A stretch of 64,000 nucleotides of DNA from an uncultured Anderseniella sp. (GTDB taxonomy: Bacteria > Pseudomonadota > Alphaproteobacteria > Rhizobiales > Aestuariivirgaceae): assembly GCA_947488295.1 (NCBI GenBank), contig CANKYU010000007.1, forward strand, positions 62,001 through 126,000, written 5' to 3'. Under the pieces are notes generated by a model, which searched no databases, was not told the origin of the DNA, and saw only the letters and a list, made by a program, of their open reading frames with translations. The translations under genes were made by a program, and so were the position numbers. Shown in pieces: positions 17,523 through 25,365 of the stretch (positions within the stretch are counted from its first letter, which is position 1; each line of letters starts with the position of its first letter).

Positions 17523-17610
17523 TGTCATCCCCGGCCCTGTGCCGGGGATCCATGGGCGTTTGCGACAGGTTGAAACGGATGGATCCTCGGGACAAGCCCG
17601 AGGATGACAA
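17523..17610. repeat. REP-like pair of inverted palindromes
   Basis: A left hairpin TGTCATCCCCGGCCCTGTGC and a right mirror unit ending CCCGAGGATGACA, joined by GGATCCATGG and ATGGATCC. It is the same design as 21686-21772. It lies between the 5' end of nat and the composite repeat. Confidence 0.7.
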
Positions 17611-17659
17611 TTGGTGGATTGTTGGGGTTGGGTTTGGTTGGGTTTGGTTGGTTTTATTT

Positions 17660-17945
17660 CGCTCACGCAAGCAGCCTGACGGCTGCGCTCCGCTAGGGCG
17701 CGCTGCGCGCGGCGGCCGGTCGGCCTTGCCTCGGCACTGACGTGCCTCGGGGGCGTTCATCACCAGGGTTATTCAGGGTCGGAGAACGGCGCGAAGCACG
17801 AAGTGCTGAGTAAAGCTGTTCGACCAGAATAGTGTGTAACAACCTGTATTACCTGAGTGCTGAACTCCGGAACTAGGCCCGACGGGCCTCGGGCCGGTCA
17901 GGCCCGCCCCCGCGGAGCGCAGCCGTCAGGCTGCTTGCGTGAGCG
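17660..17945. repeat. composite palindromic repeat, copy 1
   Basis: It starts with CGCTCACGCAAGCAGCCTGA, continues through stacked GC hairpins (including GCGCGCTGCGCGC) and the conserved TTCATCACCAGGGTT and TCAGGGTCGGAGAACGG blocks, and reaches AAGCTGTTCGACCA at about 17826. An inverted end unit closes it at 17873-17945 (CTAGGCCCGACGGGCCTCGG to TTGCGTGAGCG). It is preceded by a GT-rich tract. It separates nat from yiaA/pspA and has no gene of its own. Confidence 0.75.
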
Positions 17946-18006
17946 ATATAAAAATCATCCCCGGGGGGGAGAAGCCCGGGGATGACTGTGCTGCCTGTCA
18001 TTTCTC

Positions 18007-18276
18007 CTACTTATTGATGTCCATCAGCAGTTTCTCCGTCTTGGCGTCTTCGATCTTGTTGACCAGACGTTTGGCTTCCTGGTTGTCACGCAGGGTCTTG
18101 GTGGCCGAGATCGCGGTGTGCACCAGCATCAAAGCGTTCATCGAATAGTAGCCCTTGGCGGCGAAGCCGGCGTCCATGAAGAAGATGCCGCCGGCCATCA
18201 TGACCGCTGCAATGACAAAGCTGACCAGGTTGAACTGGTTCCAGGCATGGGAGTTGTTGGTTGCTTGATCAATCAT
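18007..18276 (-). CDS. YiaA/YiaB-type inner membrane protein
   Basis: An 89-residue protein with two predicted membrane helices (NLVSFVIAAVMMAGGIFF and YYSMNALMLVHTAISATKTL). The pattern AAKGYY...TLRDN is that of the YiaA/YiaB domain, present here once instead of twice as in E. coli. Its ATG overlaps the stop of the PspA-family gene (ATGA), so the two are translationally coupled. In other bacteria such small proteins go with envelope-stress genes. The function is not established. Confidence 0.75.
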   Translation of the reverse strand: MIDQATNNSHAWNQFNLVSFVIAAVMMAGGIFFMDAGFAAKGYYSMNALMLVHTAISATKTLRDNQEAKRLVNKIEDAKTEKLLMDINK

Positions 18277-19031
18277 GATTTTGATCCTTTGGTTTCAGGT
18301 TTGAACTTTTTGGGGTTTGAGGGGTAAGCCGCCGGTTTGCCCGACTTCTTGTTTTTGTCAGTCTTGCGCGTCAGCCGAGCCAGCACGTCGTCGGCACTGG
18401 TTGTCTGAGGCGCGCCGCAACCTGCTTCGGCGAGCTTGCGGATAGTGGTCTGCGGATCTCCGGTCTGGGCCATTTCGGTGAGCGCCTGGTCGGTGAGATC
18501 CATGCGGGTCTGGCGCGCCCGCAACCGGGTCAGCGTCGCTTCCGCTTCACCCAGTGATGACATGCCGGTGTCCGGCGACTGGGCGCGCAGTTTCTGGGTC
18601 TTGGTCGTGGCAGCGGCAATCCGCTGGCCGCGCTGCAGTTCGCGCAGCTTGCTTTCGGCGGAGCGCACATTGGCCTTCAGGCGGGTAATCTCTGCAACAA
18701 ACTGCGACTGGGCTTCCTCGGAAGCGTCGCGTTCGGCTTCCATGAGCGCGATCATTTCCGCCGCCTCGCGGGCCAGGTCCTGCCTGTCCTGGGCGATGGC
18801 CTCGAGCGTGCGGCTTTCCAGCTCGGCCAGGCGCTTCAGCAGCTTTTCATGCTGGCCCTGCTCCTGCTTGTTCTGGGCGATGGCCACGGCAACAGACTGG
18901 CGCGCGGCGGCAACCTCCCTGCCCGCGTCGCGCATCTGCTGTTGCAGCAACAGGTGGGCGTTCCTGTCGATGAATTCCTGTTCGGCGGCATGGGTGGCGC
19001 CGCGGCACAATGTCAGAATGGTCTTGAACAT
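18273..19031 (-). CDS. PspA/IM30 family protein
   Basis: A 252-residue protein that is almost wholly alpha-helical coiled coil from residue 15 to about 150 (EQEFIDRNAHLLLQQQMRDA and QEQGQHEKLLKRLAELESRT), as in PspA/Vipp1 membrane-remodelling proteins. The C-terminus is lysine-rich (TRKTDKNKKSGK). I take the ATG at 19031 (MFKTILTLCRGA), preceded by AGGAAAC, over the one six codons earlier. It is divergent from a TetR regulator, and three TGAAC-N3-GTTCR boxes lie between them, so that regulator probably controls it. It likely binds the inner face of the cytoplasmic membrane under envelope stress. Confidence 0.85.
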   Translation of the reverse strand: MFKTILTLCRGATHAAEQEFIDRNAHLLLQQQMRDAGREVAAARQSVAVAIAQNKQEQGQHEKLLKRLAELESRTLEAIAQDRQDLAREAAEMIALMEAERDASEEAQSQFVAEITRLKANVRSAESKLRELQRGQRIAAATTKTQKLRAQSPDTGMSSLGEAEATLTRLRARQTRMDLTDQALTEMAQTGDPQTTIRKLAEAGCGAPQTTSADDVLARLTRKTDKNKKSGKPAAYPSNPKKFKPETKGSKS

Positions 19032-19058
19032 GTTTCCTGCTTCCTTCATGTGTTAGTG

Positions 19059-19071
19059 TGAACCAAGTTCG
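19059..19071. promoter_or_regulatory. TetR-type operator box 1
   Basis: TGAACCAAGTTCG, an inverted repeat GAAC-N3-GTTC. It directly abuts box 2 and lies 28 bases before the pspA start codon. Confidence 0.65.
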
Positions 19072-19084
19072 TGAACAGTGTTCG
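19072..19084. promoter_or_regulatory. TetR-type operator box 2
   Basis: TGAACAGTGTTCG, with the same GAAC-N3-GTTC pattern as boxes 1 and 3. It is end-to-end with box 1, so two dimers could bind side by side. Confidence 0.65.
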
Positions 19085-19126
19085 CAATTAGATAAACACA
19101 ACACTGAACAGTGCGCAAGAAAAATG

Positions 19127-19139
19127 TGAACATCGTTCA
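19127..19139. promoter_or_regulatory. TetR-type operator box 3
   Basis: TGAACATCGTTCA, a perfect TGAAC-N3-GTTCA inverted repeat, 27 bases before the GTG of the tetR-type gene. A weaker half-site, CACTGAACAGTG, lies between boxes 2 and 3. Confidence 0.65.
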
Positions 19140-19165
19140 TGTTAAACACCGAAGGATAGTTAACA

Positions 19166-19765
19166 GTGGCTGGAAAGCGCGAAATTGTACGCCGGGAACT
19201 GACCCGCAAGCTGCTCGACGCAGCGGAAAAACGGATATCAAGCCAGGGTCTTGATGGCCTGCGCGCCCGCGATGTGACCAATGATGCAGGCTGTGGACTG
19301 GGCACCATCTACAAGTGCTTTACCGATCTCGATGACCTGATCATCCATGTAAACTCCGCCACCCTGTCGCGCCTCAAGCAGGCACTGACAGATGCCAGCG
19401 AGGGCCTCGCGGACCCGATTGAGGTGCTTAAGGCGCTGGCCTTTGCCTATGTAGAGTTCGCCCAGAGCCATTACCAGCTGTGGCGCGCGCTGTTTGAACA
19501 CCGGCTGCCCGAGGGCCATCAGGTGCCGGACTGGCACCAGCAGGAGAACACCACGCTTTTGGGCTTCATCACCGAGCCGGTCTCAGCCCTGGAGCCCGAC
19601 CTCACCGACCAGCAACTGGCATCCCGCAGCAGAACCCTGTTCGCCGCCATCCACGGCGTTGTCTCGATATCGCTGGAAGGCCGCTTTGTCGGGCTGGAAG
19701 GTAGCGTGCTCAAGGACGAGATCGACGAGCTGGTGGAGCGTATGGCCAGGCCGCGAGCGGGTTAG
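19166..19765 (+). CDS. TetR family transcriptional regulator
   Basis: A 199-residue repressor. The N-terminal helix-turn-helix covers about residues 15-55, with LRARDVTNDAGCGLGTIYKC as recognition region, where the usual Phe/Tyr after the turn is kept. The C-terminal ligand domain is helical. It starts at GTG 19166 after GAAGGA. It is divergent from pspA-yiaA, and three operators of one design lie in the 134 bases between, which suggests control of both directions. The effector may be a membrane-active compound; that is a guess from its neighbour. Confidence 0.9.
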   Translation: MAGKREIVRRELTRKLLDAAEKRISSQGLDGLRARDVTNDAGCGLGTIYKCFTDLDDLIIHVNSATLSRLKQALTDASEGLADPIEVLKALAFAYVEFAQSHYQLWRALFEHRLPEGHQVPDWHQQENTTLLGFITEPVSALEPDLTDQQLASRSRTLFAAIHGVVSISLEGRFVGLEGSVLKDEIDELVERMARPRAG

Positions 19766-19821
19766 ATTGCGTTTGGTTGGTTAGTTTCGCGGTTTGGTTT
19801 ATGTCGCGGGTTAGTTTATGT

Positions 19822-19935
19822 CGCTCACGCAAGCAGCCTGCGGCTGCGCTCCGCTAGGGCGGGCCTGACCGGCCCGAGGCCCGTCGGGCCTAGTGGGAAT
19901 TCATCACTGGGGTTGTGCAGGTGCGGAGAGCGGGG
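19822..19935. repeat. composite palindromic repeat, copy 2
   Basis: It opens CGCTCACGCAAGCAGCCTGC and has one large GC hairpin (GGGCCTGACCGGCCCGAGGC region), then TTCATCACTGGGGTT and GCGGAGAGCGG. A shorter internal section than copy 1 shows that the hairpin module is interchangeable. Confidence 0.72.
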
Positions 19936-19945
19936 TGTTTTATAT

Positions 19946-20180
19946 CGCTCACGCAAGCAGCCTAACGGCCGCGCTCCGCTAGGGCGCACTTCGTGCGACG
20001 GCCGGTCGGCCTTGCCTCGGCACTAAAGTGCCTCGGATTGCAGTTCATCACTAAGGTTGTTCAGGGTCGGAGAACGGCCCGCCGCAGGCGGACAAGCTGT
20101 TCGACCACTAAAAACAACTAGGCCGACCGGGCCTCGGGCCGGTCAGGCCCGCCCCCGCAAAGCGGCTGCTTGCGTGAGCG
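19946..20180. repeat. composite palindromic repeat, copy 3
   Basis: It opens CGCTCACGCAAGCAGCCTAA, with hairpins GCGCACTTCGTGCG and GCCGGTCGGCC, then the TTCATCACTAAGGTT block and AAGCTGTTCGACCA at about 20107. An inverted closing unit occupies 20118-20180, ending TTGCGTGAGCG. With copy 2 it fills the whole gap between the tetR-type gene and the cytochrome c' gene. Confidence 0.72.
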
Positions 20181-20218
20181 AAATAAACCCAAACCCGAGG
20201 ATCACACCGGTCAGTATA

Positions 20219-20695
20219 TTACTTCTTCGGCGCGCGGAAGTCTTCGTGGCAGCCTTTGCAGGATCCGCCGACCCCGCCGATTGCCGCCTTGATGGCGTCC
20301 ACGCCACCGCCTGCTGCATCAGCCATCTTGGCGGCGGCTTCCTGCAGGGCCTTATGCTTGTTGGCGACCTCAGGATAGGTGTCCCAGGCCGCCTTCTTGG
20401 CCCACGTCTTGCCTTCCATGCCGGCATCTTCCATGGCCGTGCCTTGCGGCCACATGGCGTCCTGGCCGATGCTGGCGGCTTTCACCAGATTGTCGGCTGC
20501 CATCTTGGCCTTGGCTGCATCATACTCCATTTCGCCCTTGACCATGGCGCCGAGCTTGCCAAGGTTGAACGAGTACAGCTGCATCACCGCCTGGCGCGCC
20601 TTGATGGCCTTGTCTTCGGCCTCACCCGACACGGCAACGCCCGCGCCCGCCATCACGCCTGCTGCAACCATTGCGCTCAAGATCATGTGTTTCAT
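20219..20695 (-). CDS. cytochrome c' / c-556 family protein
   Basis: A 158-residue periplasmic cytochrome with a signal peptide (AGVMAGAGVAVSG) and a four-helix-bundle pattern. The single heme site Cys-Lys-Gly-Cys-His lies near the C-terminus (GGSCKGCHEDFR), as in class II c-type cytochromes. These carry electrons or bind small gases such as NO. The start follows GGAGCAAACAGC. It stands alone, with composite repeats downstream. Confidence 0.92.
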   Translation of the reverse strand: MKHMILSAMVAAGVMAGAGVAVSGEAEDKAIKARQAVMQLYSFNLGKLGAMVKGEMEYDAAKAKMAADNLVKAASIGQDAMWPQGTAMEDAGMEGKTWAKKAAWDTYPEVANKHKALQEAAAKMADAAGGGVDAIKAAIGGVGGSCKGCHEDFRAPKK

Positions 20696-20800
20696 GCTGT
20701 TTGCTCCTTACCAGATGCCACTTCCCAACTCCGTGCTGACACAATAGGCTATGCGCCAACGATCACTAACCCCCGAAATTCGCAATAAAGGTGTGCGCAC

Positions 20801-21676
20801 ATGCACAGGCTGGACTGGAGCGACCTGCAATACATTCTCGCCGTGGCCAACCACGGTTCGCTGGCGGCGGCGGCGCGGGCGCTCGGGGTCAACCATTCCA
20901 CGGTGCAGCGGCGTATCATCTCTTTCGAGGCCCTGCAGCAGGTCACCGTGTTCGACCGCAGGCCCGACGGCTACAAGCTGACCATCGAGGGCCAGCAATT
21001 GCTGGAGGCGGCCAAGGCGGTTGAACAGGCGGTGTGGGGGCTGGAGCGCAAGATCACCGGCAAGGACCTGAAACTGGAAGGAACCATCCGCCTGACCACC
21101 ACCGATACGCTGCTGCACACCATTGTCGGCAGGCCCCTGGCGGCATTTCACCGCAAATATCCGGACATCGTCATGGACGTCTCGGTGACCAACTCCATCC
21201 TGTCGCTGACCCGGCGCGATGCCGACGTGGCGATCCGCCCGGCCCAGTCGAAACCGGAACCACTGGTCGGCGATCATGTCGGTGACATCCGGTTCGCGAT
21301 CTATGCCGCGCCCTCCTACCTGCGCGGCAGGCGGCATCTGACGCTTGCCGGGCTGGACTGGCTCGGGCCCGGCGACACATTTGCCAACAGCACGCCCGGG
21401 CGCTGGTTGCGCCGCACTGTGCCGAAGGCAAAGATCGTGATGACGACCGACAGCCTGCTGGCGCTGGGCTGCGCGGCCCAGCGCGGCCTGGGCGCGGCGA
21501 TGCTGCCGACCTATCTCGGCGATGAACTGGACGGTATCGAGCGGGTCGACGTGGCCTATCAGGAATTCACCAACGGCCTGTGGATCGTCACCCACGCCGA
21601 CCTCGCCAACGCCGCGCGCATTCACACGTTCATGGAGTTCATGAGCGAGGCGTTGCGGCGGGAGATGGATGGGTAA
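20801..21676 (+). CDS. LysR family transcriptional regulator
   Basis: A 291-residue regulator. The winged helix-turn-helix occupies residues 1-62 (LQYILAVANHGSLAAAARAL then GVNHSTVQRRI), followed by the linker helix and an effector domain with TTTDTLLHTIVG and RDADVAIRPAQ. The divergent cytochrome c' gene starts 105 bases away, so it is a possible target. The effector is unknown. Confidence 0.9.
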   Translation: MHRLDWSDLQYILAVANHGSLAAAARALGVNHSTVQRRIISFEALQQVTVFDRRPDGYKLTIEGQQLLEAAKAVEQAVWGLERKITGKDLKLEGTIRLTTTDTLLHTIVGRPLAAFHRKYPDIVMDVSVTNSILSLTRRDADVAIRPAQSKPEPLVGDHVGDIRFAIYAAPSYLRGRRHLTLAGLDWLGPGDTFANSTPGRWLRRTVPKAKIVMTTDSLLALGCAAQRGLGAAMLPTYLGDELDGIERVDVAYQEFTNGLWIVTHADLANAARIHTFMEFMSEALRREMDG

Positions 21677-21685
21677 AACACTGAC

Positions 21686-21772
21686 TGTCATCCTCGGCCT
21701 TGTGCCGAGGATCCATGGAAGGTCGCGGCGAGTGGCAACGGGTGGATTCTCGGCACAAGGCCGAGGATGACA
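21686..21772. repeat. REP-like pair of inverted palindromes
   Basis: TGTCATCCTCGGCCTTGTGC at the left and GGCCGAGGATGACA at the right, each a hairpin, mirror-imaged around a roughly 30-base centre. It is the same family as 17523-17610. It lies just after the LysR stop. Confidence 0.7.
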
Positions 21773-21824
21773 ATCTGTAGGGTGGGGTCGGTTGGTTTAG
21801 GTTATGCCGCTGGTTGGTTTATTC

Positions 21825-21959
21825 CGCTCACGCAAGCAGCCTGACGGCTGCGCTCCGCTAGGGCGCACTTCGTGCGACGCGCAGTCGCGCTTGCCTCGAC
21901 ACTTCGTGTCTCGGAGAAGTTCATCACCACGGGCGTGCAGGGTCGGAGAACGGGGTGTT
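21825..21959. repeat. composite palindromic repeat, copy 4
   Basis: CGCTCACGCAAGCAGCCTGA, hairpins GCGCACTTCGTGCG and GCGCAGTCGCGC, then CGACACTTCGTGTCTCGG, TTCATCACCACGGGC and GGGTCGGAGAACGG. It is preceded by the GT-rich GGTTGGTTTATT also seen before copy 1. Confidence 0.72.
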
Positions 21960-21965
21960 TTATAT

Positions 21966-22112
21966 CGCTCACGCAAGCAGCCTGCGGCTGCGCTCCGCTA
22001 GGGCGGGCCTGACCGGCCCGAGGCCCGTCGGGCCTAGTTCCAGAATTCATCACAAGAGTTGTTCAGGGTCGGAGAACGGCCCGAGCGAAGCGAGGATAAG
22101 CTGTTCGACCAC
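21966..22112. repeat. composite palindromic repeat, copy 5
   Basis: It begins CGCTCACGCAAGCAGCCTGC and carries the same GGGCCTGACCGGCCCGAGGC hairpin as copy 2, then TTCATCACAAGAGTTGTTCA and AAGCTGTTCGACCA. With copy 4 it fills the gap before the rhomboid gene's 3' end. Confidence 0.72.
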
Positions 22113-22147
22113 AAAATGAATCGGGCGATGTAAATAACACACCTCCC

Positions 22148-23053
22148 CTAAAACATCAGCGCCAGTGCCCATGCGCCGGCAATCGTGAAACCCGCCAGCT
22201 TGAGCCCGTCTACCTGGCGTTGCTCGTCGCCGAACCAGGCCTTGTCCTTGCGCGACATCCAGTAGCCGCCGGCGAGGCCGGCAAAAAACCCGCATATGTG
22301 AGCGCCGATATCGGTGTTGCCGTCACCAAACCCCAAAAACGCCATCAGCATGATGCCACCGCCCAAAGGGGCCCAGTAGCGCAGCGAGAACTCCGGCGGG
22401 CGCCATCTGTGGCGCAGGGCGGCCAGCAGGCCGACGGCGGCGAACACCGCCGTTGATGCACCGATGGAGGTGTGGGTGGGGGCCTGCCACAGCGCGTTGA
22501 GCCAATTGCCGGCGGCACCGGCCAGCACGGTCGAGGCCCAGGCAATACCCGGGCCGGTTTCCTTGGCCAGCAGCCAGACGAAAATGATACCGAAGGCCAG
22601 GTTGCTGGCAATATGGCCGAGGTCCAGGTGCAAAGTAAGCGCGGTAACCGTGCGCCACAGCTCCAGGTCAGAGATGACGTGATGGGCGACCATGGCGCCC
22701 TCGCCGGCCCAGTCGATGCCGAAGCTGCCGCGCCGGGCGGCGCCGAAAAAGAACAGCAGCACAGCCGCATAGGCCAGCGCGGTCGTGGAGAATGCAACTA
22801 CAATCGCCGGTTTGGCGATGGGCTTCCTGCCGGCAGCGGCTCCGGTGGCGTTCTCCGTATCATACTGGTCCAGCTCCCATGTTGCGCGCAGCTCGTCTTC
22901 CGGGGCTACATAAACTCCATAGCCACCGTCTTCGGACGCCAGCAGCGCGCGCATATCCATGGCGGTCAGCGTCAGCGCATAGGCCCTGGCCAGCTCACCG
23001 TCTTCGGTCAGGCGGACCCGGACAGGAGCTTCTTGTTGATCGGCATCGCTCAA
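22148..23053 (-). CDS. rhomboid family intramembrane serine protease
   Basis: A 301-residue membrane protein. A soluble N-terminal region of about 85 residues is followed by six or more helices. Rhomboid features are present: HLDLGHIASNLAFG (helix 2 His and Asn), the catalytic serine in IGASTAVFAAVG, and the catalytic histidine in GAHICGFFAGL. The serine motif is GAST, not the usual GASG; the serine itself is kept. It would cleave membrane proteins within the bilayer. It is divergent from the methyltransferase gene. Confidence 0.88.
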   Translation of the reverse strand: MSDADQQEAPVRVRLTEDGELARAYALTLTAMDMRALLASEDGGYGVYVAPEDELRATWELDQYDTENATGAAAGRKPIAKPAIVVAFSTTALAYAAVLLFFFGAARRGSFGIDWAGEGAMVAHHVISDLELWRTVTALTLHLDLGHIASNLAFGIIFVWLLAKETGPGIAWASTVLAGAAGNWLNALWQAPTHTSIGASTAVFAAVGLLAALRHRWRPPEFSLRYWAPLGGGIMLMAFLGFGDGNTDIGAHICGFFAGLAGGYWMSRKDKAWFGDEQRQVDGLKLAGFTIAGAWALALMF

Positions 23054-23119
23054 TGTGGTTGGTGCTTTCCGGATAAATCGAAGTCATCTCTATATGGGCT
23101 CAACGATACCATAGCGCAA

Positions 23120-23929
23120 ATGATCACTCCCGACGACGAACTGGCTGACGCCTATAATGAAGCCCTGGAGCTGGAGAAGGCCGGCGACCATGCCGCGGCC
23201 GCCAAAGCCTATGCGCGTGTACTGGCGCTCGACCCGGATGATCACGGCGGCGCGGCGGTGCGGCTGGCGGCGATGGGGCTGGGCGATACGCCGGTGCGCG
23301 CGCCCGAGGCCTATGTGGAAATGCTGTTCGACCAGCATGCCAGCGTGTTCGACGACATCCTCGTCGACCAGCTCGGCTATCACGTGCCGCTGTTGATGCG
23401 CCAGGCGCTGCTGGATCATGCCTCAGGGTCCTATGCCCGGCTGCTCGACCTTGGTTGCGGCACCGGGCTGGCCGGCGTCGCGCTGGCCGACATGACGTCC
23501 AATCGCACCGGCATCGATCTGTCGGCCAACATGATTGATCTCGCCGCCGAGCACGAGCTTTACGATGAGCTTTACGTGGGCGACGCGGTCAGTTTCGTTG
23601 AAGAAGTGGAGGACGAAGCCTGGGACCTGGTTGCAGCCACCGACGTGCTGCCCTATCTGGGCGATGTGGCAGCCCTGTTTGCCGGCGTCCGGCGCATCGG
23701 CACGGCCAGTGCAGTGTTCGGGTTTTCCACCGAAGTGCTGCCGGATGCGGTCATGGGAGGGCGCGATTTCATGGTCGGTCCGCACCAGCGCTTCGTACAC
23801 AAACTCTCCTACATTGAGACCGCCCTGGCCGCGGCAGGCTTTACCCTGCTGCACACAAGCGATATTACAGTGCGCCATGAAGAAGGCACACCACAGCCCG
23901 GCCATCTGGTGCTGGCCAGAGCCGTATAG
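23120..23929 (+). CDS. TPR-containing class I SAM-dependent methyltransferase
   Basis: A 269-residue protein. A short tetratricopeptide-like helix pair (ADAYNEALELEKAGDHAAAA and KAYARVLALDPDD) leads into a Rossmann methyltransferase domain with motif I LLDLGCGTGLAGVAL, motif II TGIDLSANMIDLA and motif IV DLVAATDVLPYLG. I chose the ATG at 23120, which starts the TPR part; the frame is open further upstream, but that sequence is antisense to the rhomboid gene. The C-terminal half of similar proteins also methylates unknown partners. The substrate is not known. Confidence 0.87.
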   Translation: MITPDDELADAYNEALELEKAGDHAAAAKAYARVLALDPDDHGGAAVRLAAMGLGDTPVRAPEAYVEMLFDQHASVFDDILVDQLGYHVPLLMRQALLDHASGSYARLLDLGCGTGLAGVALADMTSNRTGIDLSANMIDLAAEHELYDELYVGDAVSFVEEVEDEAWDLVAATDVLPYLGDVAALFAGVRRIGTASAVFGFSTEVLPDAVMGGRDFMVGPHQRFVHKLSYIETALAAAGFTLLHTSDITVRHEEGTPQPGHLVLARAV

Positions 23930-23941
23930 GACACAGCCGCC

Positions 23942-24214
23942 ATGCCGGTGAAACAGCAAAGAGCCGCCACGCTGGCCGAAGACCTCGACATGCTGCTGGA
24001 TGAAGTATGCGCGAAATGGCACTATCGCAACGAACTGACCGGCACCGAGCTGATCGCCAAAAAGTCACCGGTGACAGCCATTGATTTTACCCGCGCAGTG
24101 CTGGTGGCAGAGGGCTTGAAACCGGACAACGAGCCCAACCTGGTGCGCCAGGTCAAACGCAAGTTCATCCAGCGCTACGGCCTGCAGATCACGCCGGAGG
24201 CCTATGAAGGCTAG
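23942..24214 (+). CDS. conserved hypothetical small protein
   Basis: A 90-residue soluble protein I do not recognise. It is mixed charged with a helical N-terminus (LAEDLDMLLDEVCAKWHYRN) and a basic C-terminal part (LVRQVKRKFIQRYGLQITPE). It starts 12 bases after the methyltransferase gene, so it is probably in the same operon. Its size and charge would suit a small regulatory or nucleic-acid-binding partner, but nothing proves this. Confidence 0.7.
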   Translation: MPVKQQRAATLAEDLDMLLDEVCAKWHYRNELTGTELIAKKSPVTAIDFTRAVLVAEGLKPDNEPNLVRQVKRKFIQRYGLQITPEAYEG

Positions 24215-24217
24215 GCT

Positions 24218-24364
24218 TCATCTCCTGCTGCGGCGCTTGCGTCTGCGCCGCTGATCCAGGCGCAGCTCCCGGCAACCCGGATCGTGAAACTGAAATGTCA
24301 GCAATTTGAAAACATCCTGTAGTATTTCGAGCAGGTCTTCCACGGCCTTTGTCCTTTGACCCAT
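24218..24364 (-). CDS. possible small protein with Arg-rich tail
   Basis: A 48-codon frame beginning MGQRTKAVEDLLEILQDVFK, with an amphipathic helix and ending in an arginine/lysine cluster (QRRRRKRRSRR). It fills most of the gap between the hypothetical gene and the LysR gene, on the opposite strand. The ribosome site is weak. The helix-plus-basic-tail design looks protein-like, but no comparison was possible. Confidence 0.35.
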   Translation of the reverse strand: MGQRTKAVEDLLEILQDVFKLLTFQFHDPGCRELRLDQRRRRKRRSRR

Positions 24365-24426
24365 GAAGCGCTGCTTGCCGGCGGTGTTCAAACGAGTTAA
24401 TCATCGCGCTCAATTAACTTGAGGTT

Positions 24427-25320
24427 ATGCGAATGAAACGCGGACGACTGCCCCTGACCGCTCTGCGCAGCTTTGAGGCGGCGGGCAGGCTGGAGAACAT
24501 CACCAGGGCGGCTGAGGAACTGTTTGTCTCGCAGGCCGCGGTCAGCCGCCAGGTGCGGGAACTGGAGGCAATCCTCGGGCAAAAGCTGTTTGAGCGGCAG
24601 CACCGTCGCATAAGGCTGACACCGGCAGGATCAACGCTGCTGGCCGTGCTGACCGATGGCTTCGACAGGATGGAAGACTGCCTGACGCAGTTGTCGGCGA
24701 CCGATGAAACAGCCGTCCTGACGGTCAGCGTCGAGCCCGGTTTCGCCGCCATGTGGCTGGTGCAGAACCTGGCTGACTTCCGCAACCGGTATCCGGCGAT
24801 AGACGTGAATGTGGACGCCGATGGCCGCCTGGTCGACTTCCGGTCCGGTGATGCGGAACTGGCCATTCGGTTCAGTGAAGAGAAGTCAAAATGGCCGCGC
24901 ACCCAGGCCAGACGGCTTTACGACATACACCTGGCGCCCGTCGCCTCACCTGATCTTCTGGCGAAAGCGGGGTTTCCCAAGCAACCTGCCGACCTGCTCC
25001 GGTACACATTACTGCACGAGGAGGATCGCATTTTATGGCAGGAGTGGTTCGCGGCGGCACAGGTTGCACATGATCCGATCCGGCACGGGCCGCTGTTCGC
25101 CGATGCCGGGCTCGTCATGCAGGCCATGCTCGACGGTCAGGGTATCGGCATTCTGGATAAGCGCCTGGTTGCCCGGGAAGTGGCAAACGGCCGCCTGGTG
25201 CAGTTGTTCGATGTTCCGCTCCAGTTCGGCACCTACTGGCTGGTGGCGCGCGATTTTTCCAAACTGTCGCAGGCAGGCGCCGATTTCGCTGACTGGCTCA
25301 CGGCGCGCCTCGCCGCGTAA
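24427..25320 (+). CDS. LysR family transcriptional regulator (GcvA-like)
   Basis: A 297-residue regulator. The N-terminal PLTALRSFEAAGRLENITRA and VSQAAVSRQVRELE form the winged HTH of the GcvA subgroup, and the effector domain contains TVSVEPGFAAMWLVQNLADF. GcvA-like members often sit next to beta-lactamases or amino-acid genes. The class D beta-lactamase gene converges on it 580 bases away with a nucleotidyltransferase-like gene between. Whether it controls them is open, since they are not divergent. Confidence 0.9.
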   Translation: MRMKRGRLPLTALRSFEAAGRLENITRAAEELFVSQAAVSRQVRELEAILGQKLFERQHRRIRLTPAGSTLLAVLTDGFDRMEDCLTQLSATDETAVLTVSVEPGFAAMWLVQNLADFRNRYPAIDVNVDADGRLVDFRSGDAELAIRFSEEKSKWPRTQARRLYDIHLAPVASPDLLAKAGFPKQPADLLRYTLLHEEDRILWQEWFAAAQVAHDPIRHGPLFADAGLVMQAMLDGQGIGILDKRLVAREVANGRLVQLFDVPLQFGTYWLVARDFSKLSQAGADFADWLTARLAA

Positions 25321-25365
25321 GCACTGCAGGACTGGCAGCTCGCGCGACGCGCAGTGCCGATCCGG

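Noticed and set aside
17660..17945. CRISPR array in the repeat zone
   Set aside because: The repeats are long, hairpin-rich and unevenly spaced with related, not unique, inserts; no cas genes are present.
22472..23119. Long N-terminal extension of the methyltransferase frame
   Set aside because: The extra part is antisense to the rhomboid gene and unlike any protein; the ATG at 23120 starts the TPR region.
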